Shown piece by piece: positions 32,430 to 44,271 of a DNA stretch of 64,000 nucleotides (position 1 is the first letter of the stretch; every line of letters begins with the position of its first letter). A program made the position numbers and the translations under genes. The notes beneath the pieces are model-generated. The model did not search any database, was not told the DNA's origin, and worked only from the letters and a program-made list of their open reading frames with translations. Location of the stretch: NCBI GenBank assembly GCA_019802505.1, contig JAFMOC010000002.1, forward strand, positions 1,193,501 to 1,257,500. Reading direction: 5' to 3'. The DNA is from Corydoras sp. C115. Its lineage: Eukaryota > Chordata > Actinopteri > Siluriformes > Callichthyidae.

Positions 32430-35400
32430 ATGAGGATTATTAAAAATGGAAAACTGCGGGTGTTGGAACTCTACAGTGGAATTGGAGGAATGCACTGCGC
32501 GCTATCAGGTATAATTATGATTTTTGGCAACGTGCTGTATATCCATATACATAACTTACACCCGTTTGAACATATAAGTTCCATGTAAACATCACTGTCA
32601 TCACTACAATGTGCAGACAACACTTACGCTGTAATTTATTTATGTACGCTGTAATTTACAGCGTACATAAATATAATGAAATGTCTTTTTGTGCCCCGTC
32701 AAAACCTACTGAACAGAAATGGAAAAAAGAATGTTTAAAGGTGAAGGCGATGCTAAAAGTTACAGTACCAATCAAAAGTTTCATACACCTCCTTCTTGCT
32801 GCATTGTCTGTTTTCTCCCCTTGCCATACTGATGGAATACGAGTTTTTACAATTACAGACTGCAGTACATGTGCATTTTTTTGTTAGTCTTAGATCCTAG
32901 TTTTGGTTAGGATCATCACAAAATAGGTATAATTTGGGTGGTGTATTTATTGTCAGTTCTGCAGTGACACTTATGTGGTGAGGGGGTTTTACCCGTTCTG
33001 TGGTGCTACTATTGGTAAAACTGTAGAGAACACAGTAAAAGAGCATAATACACGATGTACTGTAGTTCATCAAACCTGAACATTTATGAAAGTACATGAA
33101 AGTAAGGTATTGGATTTCTTAAGAGAAGATCTATCTGTGCTTAATTATTGTGCACCTATTAGTGTGCAAAATTATTATGCAACTAAATGAAAAACTATAA
33201 TCTTCTCATTTCACTTGCTTATTTCCATCTGTTAAAGCGAGAATAATAAACAAACAACTCAAAATCGACAAATGAAGATTTCTGACATAAAAAAAAATCA
33301 GTGACCCTTCTATAGCCACCCTTCTCTTCAATATTAGTCATAAGCCTTCCATTTATGGAGTTCGTCAGTTTCTTAATCTGTTGACGATCAACTTTTTGTG
33401 CACCTGCAACCACTGACACTGTTCAATGAGGTGTACTGTTTTCTTTCACCGTAAATCTCTAATTTAAGAAGGGCCCACAAGTTCTCAAAAGGGTTTAGGT
33501 CAGGTGAGGAAGGGGGCCATGCCATTATTCCTGAAGTTTTAAGGCCTTTACTGGCTAACCACACAGTGAGGTACTTGGATGCATGCGATGGAGCATTGTC
33601 CTGCTTAAAAATCATGGACTTCTTGAAAGATGCCAATTTTTTTCATCTAACTACCTCATCTATAATAATTCCAGCCCATAGTAATACCCCACCTCCACCT
33701 TTCTGGTATCTGAGTTAAAGTGGAGCTCTGTGTCCGTTACTGATCCAGGCACAGGACTTATCAGAGAGTCAGTTAAATCTCGTTTTTAGCCATTTTGCTT
33801 GAGGAAAAGAGGCTGCCTAATAATTATGCACACTTTCATATAGGGTTTTAATCACCTTAGACCAAACTCTCCCTCATTACACAAATACACGTCACCTGAT
33901 ATGCTTATTTTCAATAGGCATTCCAGTTTATACAAATTGGAGTTGGAAAATATGCATGTAAATGATAAAATGGTCAAAATACTCACTTGCCTAATAATTG
34001 TGCACACAGTGTAAGAAATGTAAATATGTAACATAGTCACAGTTCAACAAATCAAGGTATAAATAATTAATGGTGGATAAAAGGGCTTAAACATCCCATA
34101 CTAAAAAAAAAAAAATGCTGCCAATTGAATTTTAGGAAAGTCAGAAATCTCATGTACGAGTGTAAGCATGTAAAACTGAAAGTGCCTGTAGCTCACTTTA
34201 GATATCTGATGTGTTTATGGTGAATCAGTCTCTCAGTTAAACATTACCAGGGCTCAGTGGGTTAAGTTGAACAACTTAAACAACAAAAGTTGCATAACTG
34301 TTAAAATTTTTAAGTCACAGATCAAGGATGCTGATTACAAGCCAGATGATCTATACAGTTCATTCAAAATGAGTAAGAACCATTTGACTAGAACATGTAC
34401 AGCTAAAAAAATAGACCAGCTGAATAAAAAAACAGAATCCTCCTTTCCTTCCCTGCCACCTTCCCCACATCCTTTTACTGTTCATTAATTAGGGGAATTG
34501 TTCTAAGTATTAGGATATGTATCTGCATTTATTTTTATCATATACATTATTTAATCACTCTGTTCTTTTGTGGTTTTAGAAAGTGGTGTAGCTGCAGAAG
34601 TTGTAGCTGCTGTGGATGTGAACACAACAGCCAACACTATTTACAAACATAACTTTCCGAACACACTGCTGCTACCAAAAACTATTGAAGTGAGTTTCTG
34701 CTTACCAACACATTTCTCATCGTACAGTCTGATTACATGTCTGCTTAAATGAACAACGAAGAGGATTCAGAGAGCTTTGATGTTCCTGGTGTCATTCGGT
34801 GCAATTTTGCTGTTTTTATTTTTGCCTTTTTTCCCAGTACTTCAATGTGGTAGACAATTTGATATTAATATTTAAGTTATGGGCGGCACGGTGGCTTAGT
34901 GGTTAGCACATTCGCCTCTCAGCGCTAGGGATTCCCGGTTCGAATCCCCATCTGGGTGGAGTTTCCATGTTCTCCCCGTGTCCGCGTGGGTTTCCTCTGG
35001 GTTTTCCGGTTTCCTCCCACAGTCCAAAAACATGGATCAAGTTAATTGAGTTCTCTAAATTGCCCCTATAGAGTGTGTTTGAGTGTGTGAGTGTGTGCCC
35101 AGCGATAGATTGGCGCCCTGTCCTGGGTGTATCTGCCCAGCGCCTGAGACTTTCTCCCCTGGATGGGCATGGGGAACCCCACCACGACCCTAATAGAGGA
35201 TAAAGCGGGAGATAATGAATGAATGAATTTAAGTTATATTAATATTTAAGTAATATTTAAGACTTTTTATACTTAATGAAAAATCTAAGAAGCTGAATCT
35301 GTTAAAAAGGTAAATATTTTTTAGTGTTGGTTGGTTTTAGCTATTTTTATCTGTATATTAATAATACAGAACACAGAGTGGAGGGTGATGCATGTACACA

Positions 35401-36962
35401 AAAACCACAAAACCAGTAATTGCTATAAAATAAGCCATAAGTAATGTCTCACATTTTATGTTGTGTTTAATGCTGATCCCATGACTTGTGGGTTGCAGGT
35501 AATTTAGAGTGAAAGATTAACTGAGCAGAGGGTATTAAGGGTAAAGGTTGAGTGCTTGGTCAGCATGGCTAATGATGCACCTGTGTGTGTGTGTGTCTGT
35601 GCGTGTCTGTGCGTGTCTGTGTATGTGTCTGTGTATGTGTCTGTGTGTGTGTGTGTGTGTGTGTGTCTGTGTCTGTGTGCGTGTGTGTGTCTCTCTGTGT
35701 GTGTCTCTCTGTGTCTGTTTGTCTGTGTCTGTTTGTCTGTGTCTGTTTGTGTGTCTGTTTGTGTCTGTGTTTCTGCCTCTGTGTGTGTGTGTGTGTGCAT
35801 GTGTGTGTCTGTCTGTGTGTGTCTGTGTTTCTTCCAGTGTGTTTGTGTGTGTTTGTGTGTGTGTGTGTCTGTTTCTTTCTGCCTGTGTCCCTCTGTGTCC
35901 CTCTGTGTCTCTAATTCAGGTGTGTACAGGTGTGTGTACAAGTGTCAATGTTTCTATTAGTATGGTGGAAAATTATTACAAAATGTATCATTACTAACAT
36001 TCTTCTATTTTTTTTAGGGAATGACATTAAATGATTTTAATAAACTGAATTTTGACATGATTTTGATGAGCCCTCCCTGCCAGCCTTTTACTAGGTAATA
36101 ATAGTTAACATGGTTTGTTTCTGCAGCTGTAGCAGAAATCAGAAGTAATTAATTTTTCTGATTCTGTAGGATCGGCTTACAGGGAGATGTTTCTGATCCC
36201 AGAACTAAAAGCTTCCTCTACATATTACATCTTCTACCCAGGTTTGAGTTGAATGACTATCTTTGACAGTATTAAAAAAAAGTATTAAAACAATAGCATC
36301 CTTCATTTCTCAGGACACTCCAATCTAACCCACCGATACCTTCTAACAAAAGATGAGATACCAACCTGCCAAACATGCAATACACAAATATCTATGAAAC
36401 ACATCCTTATAAATTGCCCCATCTATGACCAAATTAGAAACAAATACTTCCAAGAAGACAATCTAAAAGACCTGTTTGGAAAAAATACACCAGAAAAGAT
36501 AATAACATTTCTAAAACATATTAACCTTAAGCATCAGATCTGAGATATACACAACAGAGATAAACCCCAAAAATATACACATAGCCACTCGGCACAAAAC
36601 TACCCTGATTAAATAATAGGAAAACAACACCTAAGGATGCCACAAATAGCCTAATGTGAGCTGAAGTGGCAACAAAACCCTAACAACAACAACCTTCATT
36701 TCTCATCTCAAATGGCTTATTTTCTTCTTGGCTTACCCTCTTTTAATAACAAATGTCACATTCACATTTTAAACATAAGGCTAAAACTAAGAATAGGTAT
36801 TAAAAGCTATTTATTGTTTAATTAGACTGGGTGTTTAAACATTAGATACAAATTCCAGTGGGTTAGCTCACCTTTAACCGTAGTTGTCTGATATGAAGTT
36901 ACCATGTTCTGTTATTTGTCTCATGTAGATCTAAGTATTAAGAAACAAACCCTGTAATTTTA

Positions 36963-37009
<47 letters not shown>

Positions 37010-39874
37010 CGTGTGTGTGTGTGCGTATACACAGGCTGTCAAAGACCCCACAATTTATTCTGATGGAGAATGTGAAAGGTTTTGAGACATCATCAGCGAG
37101 GTAACAATTACAGCACACAATCTCTGTTCTGTAGAACATTGTACGATTCTCACAGATTTTGGTTTGAGATTAAATCGTTTTACTAGATGCCAGGATTTTA
37201 AATATGATTTTAGGATTAATATGTGGTCTGTCACTTGTGTCTTTTAGAAATTCACTGATTGAGACGTTAACACAGTGTAACTACAGGTTTCAGGAGTTTC
37301 TTATCTCACCCACTAGTGTAAGACTCTATTTTTTACTTTTTTTTTTAAATACAAATATAAGGTTTTATAGTTTGCTCTAACCAACTTCTTAAAGATTAAT
37401 GCAGTTTGCTTATGTCACTGAGCTCAAATTCAATGATCCTGGCCCTTATGGTTTACACCTATTTGTTTTATTATCAGCAGCAATGTTGTTTACTTTTAAT
37501 TAACATCATTTTTTCTTATTCCTTATAATACATTGTTTTACAAATAAGTTATAATAAATAAATTACAAATAAGTAAAATAAACAATGATTATGTGTTGTT
37601 AATACAAGTATGTTTTTCCTGATTAAGATGCTTGGCTGTTTAAGGCACTTTATTTCTTTAATAAAGAGTGGGGAAAGAAATCTTATAAAAAATAAAGCTG
37701 AATTAAATTGGTAAATGTATATTGAAAATAATTTACTGTTGTTTTCCATAAAAAAGCATTTAACTAATTAATCCTGGTTTTAAAATTAGATCTAAATGCT
37801 GTTTCTTTTTTTAAAGCTAGGAATCCCAAACTCCAGACTACGTTACTTTCTGATTGCCAGAGCAGCACCAGACTGCTTCTCATTTCAGATGACATCAGAG
37901 GTGAAGTTGCTTTCAGTATAAATGATACTGATATAACAGATATGAGATATGAGATAAAAGTCAGGAACAGTCACTGTGATTTCATACAGATTATAGAGGG
38001 TTTCCCAAACTGTGAGTGCAGTATAGATTTGGAAAGGCACACACCTGCTGAGAATGCTGAAGTGAAGGGAGAGCATTCTGTACTTTTCAAGCTGGAGACA
38101 GCAGAAGAGCTTGAAAGGAAGAGAAAGCAGGACAGCACACAGACGGTCAAGATGCTAAAGGAGTTCCTACAGGAAGAAGGAGCAAACATAGAGGAGTATT
38201 TACTACCTCCTAAAACCCTACTTCGATATGCAGTGCTCATGGACATTGTCAGTCCTGACAGCCGGAGATCTGTCTGCTTCACTAAAGGGTTTGTTTCAAG
38301 CTATAAATATTTGTTACATCATTATGTGTATATTGAACATCTACTATTTGTAAAAATGTCCATGCTTCTGCTCTAGCATTAGTGAATGGATGGTGAGGCT
38401 TATGCTTTATGTTGGCTTTTATACCCAGTGTTCCAGTACATTGTAGAACTGAAGCTTCCTATTTTCTGTTCTTCAGATATGGACACTATGCAGAGGGAAC
38501 TGGCTCTGTGCTACAAGTTTGTACAGATGTGGAGTTGGAGAGTATATTCAGATCTCTAATACATCTCGATGATGATGAGAAGTTAAATCAGCTCTTGCGA
38601 TTGAAACTCAGATACTTCACTCCCAGAGAGATTGCTAACCTCATGGGCTTTCCCCATAATTTCTGTAAGCTTCTCACTGCACCTCATCACTTATTCTAGA
38701 TAATATATGACCAACATTTTGTTTTTTTTAGGCATGCAACACATTAAATGATAAATAGATATTTGGGATTTTACTTTTCTGCACATTTCTCATATAGTTA
38801 CCAAAAAAAAAGAAAACTTTCTCACAAAATCTACATTTACTGGAAATTGGACTGATTGTGCTGGGAATCTATAGGTTGGACTGCAGAGGACTGGAAGGTA
38901 TTTTTAGGTTTTTTAGTATTAGTATATATAGGTTTTTTTAGTATAAAAAATTGGTAATGCCATTTTTAGTCTGCAGTTTAGCTGGTTATTCCTTGAATTA
39001 CTGACTTGTGTATTTTTTACACAATAAAAAAAAAAGTCTGATAAATTATGTCATGTAAAAGGTGAGCACTACCATGAATCCAGCAAAGCATTCCTAAAGT
39101 GTCACGCCATGACTGTGTAATGTATTGAAAAGTCTTAAAAACTGGGCAGGTCAGGTTTTGACTGTTTTTTTACATTAAAGTACAAAATATCAAGGTTTTG
39201 TATATTTTCCAAGTCTTCCAAGTCTTCTTGAGGATCCAGGTTTTGGGACAGTTAGTATGTACTAGTCAGGCTTGTAGGGCCTGTCTGTCCAATAGCTCAT
39301 CGTGTCTTCTTGGACGTGAGACTTTCCATCTGGTAGTTTTACACAACTTACAGTCTATTAATGACTATTAATGAAAAGTGTTTTTTTGTTGACATCAAAT
39401 TCTATGTCTATTTTAAATATTCTTTATATTCATTTTATTCATATATTTTCATATATTTTGAATTTGTGTTATTTTCAATTGTTTATAGGGTTTATATATT
39501 TTACAAAAACTATATATTTTGTTTAACTTTTACACAAACTCATACTTAAATACTGTACGAGTAGCTCATGGTTGAGAATGTCAATTTTGCATGATATAAA
39601 ATTGTAAAATTAGAAATTTGTTGTGGATTTTTATGACTACAGTTGGATATCGTCAACCGATTTAGTGCTTCATGTTATACACTTATGTAGTTATGAATCA
39701 TTATAAATAATCATGAGATGCTCTAAATGCGTATTAATCATGTTTTGTGTTTTTTTTTTTCTTTTAATTTTAGCATTTCCATCACACATCTCGGTTAAGC
39801 AGCAGTATCGTGTTTTAGGAAACAGTTTGAATGTCCACGTAGTGGCAGAGCTCATCCGCCTGCTGGTGTCCTGA
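32430..39874 (+). CDS. trdmt1: tRNA-Asp (cytosine-38-C5) methyltransferase, DNMT2
   Basis: Ten exons: 32430-32508, 34580-34689, 36018-36094, 36170-36241, 37035-37100, 37248-37317, 37817-37900, 37990-38288, 38477-38664 and 39774-39874; 1146 nt, 381 aa (human about 391). The SAM-binding motif LELYSGIGGMH is at 11-21, MSPPCQPFT at 80-88 with catalytic Cys84, ENV at 124-126, the DNMT2 hallmark CFTKGYGHY at 282-290, and the C-terminal QQYRVLGNSLNVHVV. Known family members methylate C38 of tRNA-Asp (and some Val and Gly tRNAs) in nucleus and cytoplasm. ATG 32430 is the in-frame start upstream of motif I; the ATG at 32446 is in a wrong frame. Intron 7 is only 89 bp. cubn follows in the same orientation 2 kb downstream, as in mammals. 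Confidence 0.95.
32755..32800. repeat. Tc1-like terminal fragment (trdmt1 intron 1)
   Basis: ACAGTACCAATCAAAAGTTT followed by ATACACCT resembles a Tc1-type inverted terminus. Only a short scrap can be recognised. Confidence 0.4.
33140..34013 (-). mobile_element. Tc1/mariner-family element, internally deleted (trdmt1 intron 1)
   Basis: The ends carry related sequences around TTGTGCACCTATTA (left) and TAATAATTGTGCACACAGTG (right). The minus strand at 33388-33636 encodes the transposase C-terminal part: FKQDNAPSHASKYL, then WPPSSPDLNPFENLWALLK, giving the second Asp and the Glu of a DD34E-type triad. The N-terminal part is broken. Non-autonomous. Confidence 0.75.
34881..35226 (+). repeat. V-SINE/DANA-like SINE with TSD (trdmt1 intron 2)
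   Basis: Full-length sense copy. The 11-bp target duplication ATTTAAGTTAT is at 34870-34880 and 35227-35237. Confidence 0.95.
35580..35935. repeat. Long TG/TCTG-rich low-complexity tract (trdmt1 intron 2)
   Basis: About 350 bp of interspersed TGTG, TCTG and CTCTGTG units. It lacks stops in several frames on both strands, which gives spurious Cys/Val-rich ORFs. It lies about 80 bp upstream of trdmt1 exon 3. Confidence 0.9.
36313..36692 (+). mobile_element. 5'-truncated LINE 3' end, I-group-like (trdmt1 intron 4)
   Basis: A 380-bp insert is bounded by the 13-bp target duplication CCTTCATTTCTCA (36300-36312 and 36693-36705) and has an (AAC)n tail. It is open from its first base: 36313-36543 encodes 76 residues starting GHSNLTHRYLL, then a zinc-knuckle-like CQTCNTQISMKHILINC, then stop TGA. 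This matches the extreme C-terminus that follows RNase H in I/Nimb/Jockey-group LINEs. The clade is an inference from that motif and the tail. Confidence 0.8.
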
Positions 39875-40613
39875 CCACTTACTAAACTCCTTGGACTGTG
39901 CAGAATATATGTGGAGACCCGGCCACCACATGCTAATGTAACATTCATCGGTGGTTGATGCTACACTTTGGTGTTTTGCTTTCAAAAGTTGTGCAAATGC
40001 CAGCAAACAGAATACTGATGCTGGTATTTTTTATCCATAATTTGATCATCATGAGGCAAATTAGGAGAAATAAACGGCACAATGGTCTGTCTGAGTGGAT
40101 GTGTATATCTTCCCTGTTTCTGCTTAAGTTACATCCAATAGATTTGGTTTGCTTCCACTCACCAAAATTCTTCTGGCTGACAAACTGGAGATGCTAATTT
40201 GCCCCCTTCAGTTTAAATGTATGTGTGAAAGTGTTTGTTAATTTGTTTACCCTAGGATTGTTTATGATGCTTTCATGCCTTTTGCCCTGTAAATGCTGGG
40301 ATATAGTCTCTTGCACCCTTCATGACCTTATTCAGGGGAAAACACAAATGTGGATTAAAACATGAATGTTTGAGGTACTTGTAGTTGAGATAGAATGCAT
40401 TGTTTATAAATTCAGACTTTATAACTGGAGCACGTGTTTGGAAAGACAGTGAAATGTCAGCAAGTGTGTCCAGTATCAGTTGCTCTAGAGCTAGCAACTG
40501 AATTGTCTATAAATGTTTTCCCATTAAAAAAACAACTTTTCAATTAAATGTATTTTTGAAATGATCTTCACCTATTTATGAAATGACCCACTCTTTGTAA
40601 TTTGAATATGGTA

Positions 40614-40619
40614 AATAAA
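40614..40619 (+). terminator. Probable trdmt1 polyadenylation signal
   Basis: AATAAA about 740 bp after the trdmt1 stop codon, followed by T-rich sequence. A SINE remnant begins 100 bp further on. Confidence 0.5.
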
Positions 40620-40716
40620 AGCTTTTAATTTTGACATTTTAAGTTGGAATCTTTTTTTTTGTTTATCAAAATATTAACAGAACATATTACAAATCACTAA
40701 ACAGATTTAAAGATCT

Positions 40717-40835
40717 GTTTCCGCTTAATCCTATAGTAAGGTTGTGGGGCGTTCCCCATGCCAATCCAGGCGATAGAATTTCGGGCGCTGGGCACTTAAA
40801 GACATTATACAGGTGCAATTTAGGGCAGCCAACAT
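40717..40835 (-). repeat. V-SINE/DANA-like SINE, degenerate
   Basis: The minus-strand distal part is present (TTCCGCTTAATCC, GTTCCCCATGCCAATCCAGG, GGGCGCTGGGCA); the head is missing. It lies between trdmt1 and cubn. Confidence 0.7.
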
Positions 40836-41841
40836 TTAATAGAATGTTCCTGATGCAGAAGCATGCCTTTTTTACTCTTCGGCATATGCTTTAGATTTAG
40901 AAGTGTTTAATTGAGTTCTTAACCAACTGAATGCTTTTATCTTCATTTTTGGCTTGATTTCTTGTCTAGCAGTTAACAGAGATTACAGATTGATTTATTT
41001 TTTCTTTCTAGCATCAGAACACTTGATTGCTGATGAAACATGTCTCAAGAATAATTATTTCTCTGGCGTTAAAATTAATTGGTATTGGAATACATGGTTG
41101 GTGTCTTTGAACTGTTTCTACACAGATGTTGGATGGGATTTGTGTGTGTGTGCTATGGATGTGAATTTGGGATACAGGATTATGAATGTTCCTAACTTTA
41201 CTGCATCTCTTAACAATGACAATGTTTCTTGTGTAAATGTAATGACAAACATTCATTTTTTTTTTTTAAGAAATGTAATTATTTGTCTAAAGCCAATGTC
41301 TTGTAATAAATATTTTTAATCTTATTTGTATTTCAATGAATCTCCTCCCATATTTTTTATTATTAGAACCACAGCACTGAAGTGAAAAATATCAGATACT
41401 GCTATAGTTTTATTAAATTTTTTAGTTTTCTACAGTTAACTGCAGTTGGTTTGTTTAGATTGCTTATTCAGTGCAAATGGAAGGGACAGTAGATCACCAG
41501 TTAGATTTTCCACACGGGTTTTTCTGCATATTTAGTTTAGCACAAAAAAAATCTTCCTTATATGACTTGGTATACATTTACCTTTTATTCTTGATTACTC
41601 ATTCTGTAATTGCTCATTCTGGGTGATGAGACAGGTGCAGAAGCTTCAACACTTAATCTGTAGTTACTGATCTGTGGAGGTCATCTGATCAAGTTTGGTT
41701 AGACTGCAGTAAAACTGAATGAACATGTGTGATGAAGCACTTCAGGGCAAAGTGCATTATACTCCTCTCAATTACAGGATTTCTTCACTTATTGCTTGCA
41801 TTGTGTGTCTGACAAGTGTCCTGAGAAGAAGGCCATCAGAC

Positions 41842-44271
41842 ATGGCTCAGGCATTCAAGCTTTGGTGGTCCTTACTTGCTCTCCTCTTTGTCAGTGGGCT
41901 GCAAAGTCAGCAGGAGGGCCAGGTTTTAGTCCGTGAACGGAGAGACATTAGTGATGCACAGTAAGTAATACCTACCTTTCATTTCAGAAAAACAATTACA
42001 TTTACACATAAAGTTGTTTACAAGTAAATGATTTCAAACACTGAATGTTATAATGATCTATGTAGTAAATCCAATGATGTGCATATCTAAAAAATACCAA
42101 TTAAGATTTTGTAAATATCCACACAATAAATTGTCTGTTTACTTAATTACTTAAATATTGTTTTATTTAACTGATTTCATACTGCTTCATATGAAATAAA
42201 TGAGTTATTCTTGACCATCACTGTTTTAACAACAGTACAACAATGTTATTTAATAAATAATATAAATTTTTTAAACCATAATTCAAGAGAAGATGGAATA
42301 CTTATTGTAGATGCAATTAAAAACTAAAATCTCTAAATTGTTAATTCATCTTTACTTATCAGACAAATGGACATAGAAATTATTGTATTGTTTTTTTCAA
42401 ACTTAATTCTGTTTGTTAAATATTAACACATTTTATAAGCTGGTGCCTACTCTTTTGTAAGTTTCCACAGTTAACAGATTGGTGAGGTCAGGTTATTTTA
42501 TCAAGCTGCTAAGAAGCATCTGCTAACGACTTAGCAAGGGTTAGCACTGGGTTATAGCACCTTGTGCTACTTTTTTATGAAAGATAAAGATTTTTATGAA
42601 AATGTGTATCATATTCAGAGACATTTTACAACTCGCTAACATATTTATTAACTTGTATGTTGTAGTTATAATTCCAAAAAATTGCAGAGCAATTTGGGGA
42701 AAAAAAGCACAACTTGTTCTGTAAACTTGTGTAATTGTGTATTTAGGAAAAAAATGTTTTGCACATTAAATTGTTGGCTACTGTTGATCATGCAACAGTC
42801 ATCATGCAACACATAAAAAACTTTTCTCATTTCTATGTGTGGCTTTCTGTCCTGTTCATACTTAATCTGTGCAGTAATCTGCCATGTAAAATTTACTTCA
42901 AAACTACATTAAAGGGGTTGGGTCCGTTCTTGAGAAGGGGGGTGCTCACATCAGAATTTTTAAGTGTTGACATATTTTCTTGTATATAAATCCTTCTTTT
43001 GCAATTAATTGATGTAAGAATTACTGAAAGTTCATTGTAATGCTAAATGTATACTGTTAAACAGCTGCAAGTTTATAACCTTTGGAAAATAATTACATAG
43101 AGTTTGTTCCATAGAATTTCCACCTATTGTGAGTTATCTTAATAAGGGGTTTTAGAGTGTTATTTAATATCCTGAAGGTAAATATTTACAGTATATTAAC
43201 TGTCATTAACTGTCAGCAAGTACATTACTAGAGGGTTATATGTCTTGAGTACACACCACTGCTAAAATTAGTGGTAAAATCTTACATGTTTATGGAGGTA
43301 AACTTAAAAAAAAAACTTAAAATTTTTACTTTTTATGACATTGCAGGCCAAGAATGATCTCGAGAAATGGACACCTGTATTTTTCCTCAGGAAATAATAA
43401 GGACATCTATTTTGAGACGTCTGGAAGTGGCCATGTGAAAGTGGGAAATGAAGATCTTACTCTGCAAATAAACCAAGTACATCAAAGATATTCACACCCA
43501 ATTAACAAAAGAAAAATATATTTTAATACAGCAATTAGACATGAAATCATATAAGCAAACAACAGCTAAAAAAAGCTAAATATGGATTTCACGGAGTGCA
43601 TAATGAAATTTATTGTATGTATAGTGATGTAATCACTATAAGATTAGCCTTCAATTGTTATTAGTTGTTATTAATTATAATTGCTCCCCATGCCCATCCA
43701 GGGGAGAATGTTTTGGGTGCTGGGCAGATAAACCCAGGACAGGACGCCAATTTATCGCTGGGCACACACACACAAACTGGGCACACACTCTATATGGGGC
43801 AATTTTGAGAATTCAATTGACCTTGATCCATGTTTTTGGACTGTGGAGGAAACCAGAGAACCTGGAGGAAACCCATGCGGACACAGGGAGAACATGGAAA
43901 CTCCAACCAGATTAGGATTCGAACCGGGAATCCCTAGCGCTGAGTGGCAAACGTGCTAACCACTAAGCCACCATGCCGCCCTAGTATACCATTAACAATT
44001 TTAAAAAATCAGTAATTAGTGTGAAAAATTTTCTTTGTTACCCTACTCTACACAGACATTTATTCAATCTACCTATGGTAAATAATAATTGTATCCTAAT
44101 CCATGAATATCCTAATACATGTATACTCCTGTCAACATTTAGATTAAAATTAATAAGGATGAGATTGAAAAAATAAAGAACAGTGGCCCATCTGCTGATA
44201 TCACCAACCAACTGAATCATCTTAACACAAAAGTAACTACACTTGAGTCCAGAGTGCAAACTATAGAGCAG
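41842..44271 (+). CDS. cubn: cubn exons 1-3: signal peptide, furin site, N-terminal segment
   Basis: Exons 41842-41960, 43347-43476 and 44143-44271. Residues 1-22 (MAQAFKLWWSLLALLFVSGL..) are a signal peptide. RERR at 31-34 fits a furin site, at the place where mammalian cubilin is processed. Exons 2-3 encode the Gly/beta-rich segment and a heptad-like Ile/Leu stretch (INKDEIEKIKNSG, LNHLNTKVTTLESRVQTIEQ) corresponding to the region known to trimerise and bind amnionless. Confidence 0.9.

Noticed and set aside
32446..32508. ATG at 32446 as trdmt1 start
   Set aside because: It is in another frame than the LELYSGIGG motif. The ATG at 32430 is in frame.
35548..35997. Cys/Val-rich ORFs in three plus frames and a His/Thr-rich ORF on minus
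   Set aside because: They come from the TG/TCTG low-complexity tract in trdmt1 intron 2 and have no protein-like sequence.
37942..37989. Extra N-terminal residues for trdmt1 exon 8
   Set aside because: They are out of frame with exon 7 and absent from the family. The 89-bp intron with acceptor at 37989 joins the two exons correctly.
41719..41841. Upstream in-frame ATG for cubn
   Set aside because: It would place 41 unrelated residues before a textbook signal peptide. The ATG at 41842 has better context and fits the family.
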